Shown one piece after another: positions 5,477-10,039 of a stretch of 10,039 nt of DNA. The stretch lies in contig JBBTCX010000114.1 in assembly GCA_038043045.1 (NCBI GenBank), forward strand, positions 1 through 10,039. The letters run 5' to 3'. Position 1 is the stretch's first letter. Each line of letters starts with the position of its first letter. The stretch is from JBBTCX01 sp038043045. GTDB taxonomy: Bacteria; Planctomycetota; Phycisphaerae; UBA1845. The notes beneath the pieces are model-generated. The model made no database searches. It worked only from the letters and a program-made list of their open reading frames with translations, and had not been told where the DNA came from. Made by a program: the position numbers and the translations under genes.

Positions 5477-7093
5477 TCAGGACGAAGCCGCTCCTTCTAG
5501 TTTTACGCCTTTCGGATCGATCACGCGCACGTTGCGAAAGCGGGCCGGTGATGCCGCATGGGTCATCCACCCGGATTGACCGGGTTGGCCCTTTCCGCAG
5601 GTGATGAAGCCGTGTTGCTTCCAGTGCTCCTTATTGGACACGGCGTCGCAACTGTTCCAAAACTCCGGCGTGATGCCGTTGTAAATCACATTCTTGAGCA
5701 TCGCGCCACGTTTTCCGTTCTTGATTTCCCAGAACGCGTCGCCGCCGAACTGGAAATTGTAGCGTTTCTGATCGATGCTGAAGCTGCCGCGACCTTCGAT
5801 GTAGATCCCATCCTTGATGCCATCGAAAAGCGAATCAAACGAAGCTTCACCCGGTTCGAGGCCGACGTTGGCGATACGCACGATCGGAACCGAGCGCCAA
5901 CTATCCGCTCGACAGGAACCGCGTGAGCGCTTTTCGCCGATCGCACCAGCCACTTCTCGGTTGGTGGAATAGCCGCGGAACATTCCAGCTTCCACGATCG
6001 GCCAACGCTGACCTGCAACGCCGTCATCGTCATACCCCGTGCTCGCCATCGCCCCGGTCCTGGTGTTGTCCGCTATCAGATTGACTTTGGGCGAACCGTA
6101 TTTGAACGAGCCGAGCTTGTCGGGTGTAAGAAAACTCGTGCCCGCATAATTGGCTTCATAACCAAGGGCGCGATCCAGTTCGGTCGGATGCCCGCAGCTT
6201 TCATGAATGGTCAAGGATAAATGTGCCGCGTCCAAAACGAGGTCATAGATTCCGGGATCCGGCTGCCGTGCGGAGACTTTCTCAACGGCTTGGGCCGCGA
6301 CGCGCGGAGCCTCGCTGGCAAATTTGGCATCAAGAATCAACTCATACCCGGTGCGTACATAGGGAACGCTGAATTCTCGAGATTGGAATTCCGAGTCCTT
6401 CTTTGCCGTCCCGCCGAATCCTCCACCGACGGCCAGCAAATCGAAGTCAATCGCACTTCCCTCCGTCGATGCAAAGTGCTTGATATCCCGCTGGGCCCAA
6501 AGATGGCCGTTGGAGCGGATGATGCCGTCCTGCTTATGAAGAGTTTCCAGAACTTGCGTGAGCAGACCGCACTTCTCATCGAGCGGGACAGTGAAGGGGT
6601 CGATCTTGAACGCCGTAACGACGCGGTCCTTGTGAATCGGTTCCTCCGCCAACTTCACCGGAGATTTCATCAGCGTGTAGCTGGCTCGGGCGATCTCGAC
6701 CGCCTGCCGGGCGGTTTGATCCACGGCATCCCGAGAGAAATCCGCGCAGGCCGCAAATCCCCACGCACCCTGATACAACGCCCGTATCCCATAGCCGCTA
6801 TCGAACGAATCCGACACGTCGTCAATCCGCCGGTCCTGGGCGCTAACCGATTGGTTGCGGGATTCAATCAGGCGGATGTCTCCGTATGAGCAACCGCCGG
6901 CCTTAACACGCTCAATGGCCAATTGGGCGAGTTCCGGCCAAGTCGCCCGATCGACCGGGCCAAGCGAGCTTTCCGCTATCGCGCCGAATCTCGAGTTGCG
7001 CACACTGCAACCCCCGAGGTAGGCAACGGCGGCAGTCCCCGCTGTCAAACTAAGGAAATCTCTTCGGTTCAACGGTTTTCGCGATGTCGGCAT
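5477..7093 (-). CDS. tldD: TldD-family zinc metalloprotease with Tat/lipoprotein signal
   Basis: A 538-residue TldD-type peptidase. Residues 1-29 form a twin-arginine leader: NRRDFLSLTAG places RR at 10-11, then a mild hydrophobic core and YLGGC, a lipobox with Cys29. Such a leader would export the folded protein by Tat and may lipidate it. The N-terminal domain contains GDIRLIESRNQSV and GYGIRALYQGAWGFAA. The metal site is HESCGHPTELD (297-307), matching the family consensus HExxGHxxExD with two His ligands. Cys499 in ITCGKGQPGQ is the expected third zinc ligand. The RSRGSCRADS and EGRGSFSID segments lie between them. The ATG at 7093 is chosen because CCGGAGAG lies about 7 nt upstream and places the twin-arginine at the right distance; the TTG at 7159 would add 22 non-leader residues. 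It is first in an operon with tldE and a lipoprotein. Known TldD/TldE roles include antitoxin degradation and maturation of modified peptides; the substrate here is unknown. Confidence 0.92.
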   Translation of the reverse strand: MPTSRKPLNRRDFLSLTAGTAAVAYLGGCSVRNSRFGAIAESSLGPVDRATWPELAQLAIERVKAGGCSYGDIRLIESRNQSVSAQDRRIDDVSDSFDSGYGIRALYQGAWGFAACADFSRDAVDQTARQAVEIARASYTLMKSPVKLAEEPIHKDRVVTAFKIDPFTVPLDEKCGLLTQVLETLHKQDGIIRSNGHLWAQRDIKHFASTEGSAIDFDLLAVGGGFGGTAKKDSEFQSREFSVPYVRTGYELILDAKFASEAPRVAAQAVEKVSARQPDPGIYDLVLDAAHLSLTIHESCGHPTELDRALGYEANYAGTSFLTPDKLGSFKYGSPKVNLIADNTRTGAMASTGYDDDGVAGQRWPIVEAGMFRGYSTNREVAGAIGEKRSRGSCRADSWRSVPIVRIANVGLEPGEASFDSLFDGIKDGIYIEGRGSFSIDQKRYNFQFGGDAFWEIKNGKRGAMLKNVIYNGITPEFWNSCDAVSNKEHWKQHGFITCGKGQPGQSGWMTHAASPARFRNVRVIDPKGVKLEGAASS

Positions 7094-7436
7094 GACGCTC
7101 TCCGGATGACAATTCCTGCAAACGGCGGTAAGACTAAGCGATGGGGGGCGTGTTGGCAAGGCCTCGAAATGGTGGGGAAAGGGACCGTGGGTCCGTGACT
7201 GATTAGGCGGCTGGTTGGCACGCCTCAGGGGGGCATGTCCGCCCCAATGGTGGAGTATGGTTCATGTAGCGGAAGGGAACGCCGCTCTGGAAGCGACCAT
7301 GCCGCTGACGGTCCGCTCCGCACTTCGTCAAACCGCTGACAGGTCCACCAATTCTATTACTGACCCGAGGGTTCTGTTTCGGAATATTCTCGCGGATGGG
7401 TCGAATACCAACTAGAGTGATGGAAGGATCTTGAGA
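7094..7436. other. Divergent intergenic control region with several GC-rich hairpins
   Basis: About 340 bp between the divergently read tldD operon and the MGG-repeat gene, so it must carry both promoters. I could not identify a convincing -35/-10 pair on either strand: a CTGACA (7336) and TATTAC (7355) are only 13 bp apart. Short inverted repeats cluster here: GGACC-GTG-GGTCC (7182-7194), AGGCG...CGCCT (7205-7225) and GGGGC-ATGTCC-GCCCC (7230-7245). None is followed by a T-run. They could be operator sites or leader structures, or simply reflect the GC content. Confidence 0.45.
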
Positions 7437-8048
7437 ATGGTTCGGGTTAAGGCGGAGTCGAGTCGTGTTGTACGTGGGAGAGGCGCGATGATTCAAGTTT
7501 GCGTCATGGGTGGACATGAAGGGCGGTTGCGTCCGGAAAAAAAGGTATATTTCACGCTGATGGGAGGGCTGGAATTGACCAAGCCGACGATCGCCAAGCA
7601 GATTTTGTCGAAGCGGAGTCAGCAAAAGTCGGGGCCCGGGGGGAATGTTCAATCGGAGTTTCATCTTTTCATCACCATTATGGGTGCAACGGAAATCCGC
7701 GTGCCGACGATGACGGAAGAGTTTTTGGATTTGCGGGAATTGGTGCGCGGCGGGGTGTTGAGTTTGGAGGAGTGTGAGCGATATTTGTCGGAGATGCATC
7801 GGGCGGACTTGGCGGTTTCGGCTTTCACGTTGATGGGGGGATTTGAGGAGTCGGTGTTGCCGTCGGAAGAATCGGAAATTGAGAGTCTGGCCTTGCAGCG
7901 ACATTTGGGAAGCATATCGGAGCGTGCGCAACAGATTCTTCAGACGGGGATTGGTCGGCGCGACGCGGAGCGCTGGGTGGCGGTGAGGCAAGCGGTCCAG
8001 GCTTCAGCCGGGGCCCGACCCAACGATGGACTCGCAAATGTCACATGA
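7437..8048 (+). CDS. Soluble protein with four MGG-x-E motifs, related in pattern to LiaF-type/DUF1707-associated domains
   Basis: A 203-residue protein without signal peptide or membrane segment. It contains four similar beta-strand motifs: IQVCVMGGHEGRL (19-31), VYFTLMGGLELTKP (37-50), LFITIMGATEIRVP (77-90) and SAFTLMGGFEESVLP (128-142). The pattern hydrophobic-x-h-M-G-G-x-E followed by a polar/Pro position resembles the short repeating strands of the LiaF/YvlB-like 'cell wall-active antibiotics response' domain, where FGG-x-E is common; here Phe is replaced by Met. Between motifs 3 and 4 is a helical segment (TEEFLDLRELVRGGVLSLEECERYLSEM, about 93-120). The C-terminal part (about 146-190) is helical too. 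The ATG at 7437 has GGAAGGA 8 nt upstream; the in-frame TTG at 7431 is too close. The assignment to LiaF-like proteins is by pattern only. It may be an intracellular sensor or scaffold, but no function can be stated. The gene appears to be alone. Confidence 0.7.
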   Translation: MVRVKAESSRVVRGRGAMIQVCVMGGHEGRLRPEKKVYFTLMGGLELTKPTIAKQILSKRSQQKSGPGGNVQSEFHLFITIMGATEIRVPTMTEEFLDLRELVRGGVLSLEECERYLSEMHRADLAVSAFTLMGGFEESVLPSEESEIESLALQRHLGSISERAQQILQTGIGRRDAERWVAVRQAVQASAGARPNDGLANVT

Positions 8049-8108
8049 TGTCACCAAGATTGGTGGCGGTCGAAGTTCAACCTATCAACGGTCAGTTTGC
8101 CATTTGAT

Positions 8109-8127
8109 GTCGGGTCGATGACCCGAT
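8109..8127. terminator. Hairpin between convergent genes, possible bidirectional terminator
   Basis: CGGGTC (8111-8116) and GACCCG (8120-8125) form a perfect six-base stem around GAT, extended by a T-A and a G-U pair. It lies about 60 bp after the plus-strand gene and 28 bp after the stop of the minus-strand gene. No T-run follows on either strand, so termination efficiency is doubtful. Confidence 0.35.
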
Positions 8128-8152
8128 CTACACTGCTCTTCGCGGACGGTGA

Positions 8153-10039
8153 TTAGCCGATCTCCGAACTGGTCAAGGCCCAGTCGCGCGCGAGGACAAT
8201 GGTTCCCGTGGTCGTGAGCAAAAGCAACATCACGGCGATGCCCCAGGTGGAAACCGCCGGAACCGTCGTGCAGCACCCCGGACCATCGTATCCCGGATCG
8301 CACGTACATAATCCAGACCCGCTGATGCCGTCGTCGCAAGTGCCGTTCCCGTTACACGGATTGCTCGCCCCACCCGGGCAAGGCCCGCAGTCGGGTCCGA
8401 ACAAGCCCGGCCCGCAATCCTGGCACGCGACGCCGACGAAACCCGGATCGCACGTACACTGACCCGTGCCCGAGATGCCGTTGTCGCAGGTGCCGTTCCC
8501 GTTGCACGGATTGCACGCCCCGCCGGGGCAAGGCCCGCAGTTGGGTCCGAACAAGCCCGGCCCGCAATCCTCGCACGCGACGCTGACGAAACCCGAATTG
8601 CACGCACATTGACCCGTGCCCGAGGGGCCGTCGTCGCACGTGCCGTTCCCGTTGCACGGATTGTTCGCCCCACCCGGACATTCCGCACACATCGGACCGT
8701 AGTAGCCGGGATCGCAAACGAGGTTGAAAACGTACGCCGAGCCGGAGTCGGGACCGTTGTCGTCGCCCCCGAAAGCGCCGACGCCGGCTACACCGCCAAA
8801 GACGGAAACCGCAGAGCCGAAGAAGGCACCCGAATCCCCGTCCGAAGGGATGAGTTTCAGTTCCTGCACCCATGGTCCCGGCGCACCGGGATTCCAGCGG
8901 AATACGTACGCCGATCCGGATTGGGGACCGTTATCGTCGCGCCCATTGGCACCGACGACCGCGACATCACCGGAGACGGAGACGGCATGCCCGAATTCGT
9001 CACCCACCACCCCGTCCCAGGCGACGAGTTTTTGCTCTTGCACCCATGATGAACCGTTCCAGCGGAACACATACGCCGATCCGGAGTGGGTGCCATTGTC
9101 ATCGTCCACGTTGGCCCCAACCACAGCCACATTGCCGGAGATCGAAACAGAATTGCCGAATTCGTCACCCGCCGCCCCGTCGGAGCCCAGGAGCTTTTGC
9201 TCCTGACTCCAATTTGGCGGGTCGCCGGGATGCCAGCGAAACACGTACGCTGACCCCGAGTCGGTACCGTTGTCGTCGTCCCAGTAGGCCCCCACCAGAG
9301 CCACGTCGCCGGAGACGGAAAGGTAAGCGCCAAATTGGTCAATGGACGCCCCATCCGAGGCGATCAGCTTTTGTTCCTGTTCCCACGACGCCCCGTTCCA
9401 TCGGAATACGTACGCTGCCCCGTTGCCACCGAAGCTACCGGGGGCCCCCACAACGGCAACATCGCCGGAGACAGACACGAAGGACCCGAATCCGTCACCC
9501 GCCGCCGCGTCCAAGGCGGTCAGCTTCTGCTCCTCGCACCACCATGCCCCGCAGATCGATTGCGAAGGGTCAAATCGGAAGACGTACGCCGCGCCGGAAT
9601 TGGGAGGGATATCGTCGGTGTTCGGCGCCCCCACGATGCTTACGTCGCCGGAGACCGAAACCCTATAGCCGAACCAGTCACCCGCCGCCGCGACCGACGG
9701 CAATAGTTTCTGTTCTTGCACCCAAGACGAACCGCTTCGGCGGAACACGTACGCCGAGCCGGAGTCGGAGCCCGCGCCGTCGTCGGCATACGCCCCGACC
9801 ACGGCCGTGTCCCCGCTCACCGAAACGGTAATCCCGAACCCGTCAAACGCCGCCCCGTCCATGGCGAGCAATTTGGCCGACTCGTTAACTACCTGCCCGG
9901 ACGCGCGAACTTCTACATAGTCGATCTCGTATTTGTAGATTTGGTTCTGGTTCGGGGAGTTCACCGGCTGGAGGTTCGGGTCGGCCGCCTCGTCCCATGG
10001 ACCGCAGCCGTGTCCCCAGCCCGTGTAGCAAGGTGCCCA
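8153..10039 (-). CDS. Large surface protein: seven FG-GAP repeats, laminin-type EGF repeats and IPTL-CTERM-like sorting tail (N-terminus outside window)
   Basis: The visible part is 628 residues. The frame is open through the right edge (upstream residues read WAPCYTGWGHGCGPWDEAAD), so the GTG at 9964 is not the start. After a short N-terminal stretch come seven FG-GAP (FG-GAP_2-like) repeats encoded by 8717-9874, each of the form KLxxxDGAxxDxFGxxVSVSGDVAVVGA...SGSAYVFRW. Acidic DDDNGTDSG-type loops suggest calcium binding. Seven units are enough for one seven-bladed beta-propeller, as in integrin alpha chains. Then come two full and two partial EGF-like modules (8264-8716) with eight Cys per 50 residues, the laminin-EGF spacing, including GTGQCxCxxGF and CGPGLFGPxCGPCPGG. 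The C-terminus has VPAVSTWG, a membrane helix (GIAVMLLLLTTTGTIVL) and ARDWALTSSEIG, resembling the IPTL-CTERM exosortase-type signal. Expected outside the cell or at its surface, possibly in adhesion; this is inference from domains. Confidence 0.88.
   Translation of the reverse strand, partial: WAPCYTGWGHGCGPWDEAADPNLQPVNSPNQNQIYKYEIDYVEVRASGQVVNESAKLLAMDGAAFDGFGITVSVSGDTAVVGAYADDGAGSDSGSAYVFRRSGSSWVQEQKLLPSVAAAGDWFGYRVSVSGDVSIVGAPNTDDIPPNSGAAYVFRFDPSQSICGAWWCEEQKLTALDAAAGDGFGSFVSVSGDVAVVGAPGSFGGNGAAYVFRWNGASWEQEQKLIASDGASIDQFGAYLSVSGDVALVGAYWDDDNGTDSGSAYVFRWHPGDPPNWSQEQKLLGSDGAAGDEFGNSVSISGNVAVVGANVDDDNGTHSGSAYVFRWNGSSWVQEQKLVAWDGVVGDEFGHAVSVSGDVAVVGANGRDDNGPQSGSAYVFRWNPGAPGPWVQELKLIPSDGDSGAFFGSAVSVFGGVAGVGAFGGDDNGPDSGSAYVFNLVCDPGYYGPMCAECPGGANNPCNGNGTCDDGPSGTGQCACNSGFVSVACEDCGPGLFGPNCGPCPGGACNPCNGNGTCDNGISGTGQCTCDPGFVGVACQDCGPGLFGPDCGPCPGGASNPCNGNGTCDDGISGSGLCTCDPGYDGPGCCTTVPAVSTWGIAVMLLLLTTTGTIVLARDWALTSSEIG
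8156..8263 (-). other. C-terminal sorting signal of the surface protein (IPTL-CTERM-like)
   Basis: This stretch encodes VPAVSTWG, a hydrophobic helix of about 17 residues, and a tail ARDWALTSSEIG. The PxxSxWG box plus helix matches the IPTL-CTERM class of exosortase-type signals recalled from planctomycetes and other Gram-negatives. The tail is atypical: it has one Arg instead of an Arg cluster and runs 10-12 residues further than usual. Confidence 0.65.
8264..8716 (-). repeat. 150-bp tandem repeat encoding laminin-type EGF modules
   Basis: Two complete 150-bp units (8358-8507 and 8508-8657) are nearly identical in DNA, flanked by partial copies at about 8270-8357 and 8658-8716. Shared blocks include GTGCCGTTCCCGTT at 8340, 8490 and 8640, and GTCCGAACAAGCCCGGCCCG in both full units. 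The fixed 150-base period keeps frame (50 residues) and the high similarity suggests recent duplication or gene conversion. Confidence 0.92.
8717..9874 (-). repeat. Seven degenerate FG-GAP repeats of 165-174 bp
   Basis: The anchor CGTACGCYG (or a one-base variant) occurs at 8731, 8905, 9070, 9244, 9409, 9583 and 9748, so the spacing alternates exactly 174, 165, 174, 165, 174, 165 bases. All units stay in frame and encode FG-GAP propeller blades. They are more diverged from each other than the EGF units. Confidence 0.9.

Noticed and set aside
6221..6889. 222-codon plus-strand reading frame
   Set aside because: Antisense to tldD, which has clear catalytic motifs.
7094..7159. Longer tldD start at TTG 7159
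   Set aside because: It would put 22 non-leader residues before the twin-arginine signal; the ATG at 7093 has a ribosome binding site at normal distance.
7203..7991. 262-codon minus-strand reading frame
   Set aside because: Antisense to the MGG-repeat gene, rich in Arg, His, Pro and Gln with no domain pattern; the plus-strand frame has a good ribosome binding site and repeated motifs.
8264..8716. CRISPR-like array
   Set aside because: The 150-bp repeats are contiguous, in frame and without spacers; they encode EGF modules.
8872..9831. 319-codon plus-strand reading frame
   Set aside because: Antisense to the FG-GAP repeats; its long Arg/Pro-rich runs are a by-product of the GC-rich repeat on the other strand.

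Overview
The window reads as an ordinary chromosomal stretch of a Gram-negative, moderately GC-rich bacterium, most likely a planctomycete (Planctomycetota, Phycisphaerae-like). This taxonomic call is an inference. It rests on a Tat-exported TldD lipoprotein, a DUF481-type outer-membrane barrel, a giant FG-GAP/EGF-repeat surface protein ending in a VPAVSTWG-plus-membrane-helix sorting tail, and an unusual soluble protein with repeated MGG-x-E motifs. No tRNA, rRNA, CRISPR array, transposase or phage gene was seen.

Layout, left to right. (1) On the plus strand, the C-terminal third of accA (2-346) overlaps by ATGA with a GNAT-type acetyltransferase (343-1155). (2) A roughly 390 bp non-coding stretch carries a sigma70-like promoter (1374-1403). 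It leads to a very small lipoprotein gene (1549-1779), which is closed by a textbook intrinsic terminator (1785-1820). (3) A DUF481-type outer-membrane protein (1932-3023) has a duplicated small beta module before its barrel. (4) A convergent gap (3024-3336) is followed by a three-gene minus-strand operon read from 7093 down to 3337: tldD (zinc metalloprotease subunit with a Tat/lipoprotein signal), tldE/pmbA (partner without a signal peptide) and an unknown lipoprotein. (5) A divergent control region (7094-7436) rich in short GC hairpins leads to a soluble protein with four MGG motifs (7437-8048). (6) A convergent gap with a hairpin (8111-8125) precedes the minus-strand surface protein (8153 to beyond the right edge). 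That protein has seven FG-GAP repeats, then laminin-type EGF repeats, then a C-terminal sorting signal.

Functionally, the left edge is fatty-acid synthesis (AccA) with a translationally coupled acetyltransferase. Most of the rest is cell envelope: two lipoproteins of unknown role, an outer-membrane barrel, an apparently exported TldD/TldE peptidase and a large sorted surface protein. The most interesting point is the tldD-tldE-lipoprotein operon. TldD carries a twin-arginine plus lipobox leader, while TldE has an in-frame stop just upstream of its start and so cannot have a leader. This raises the possibility that the complex is exported pre-assembled, or that the two subunits act in different compartments.
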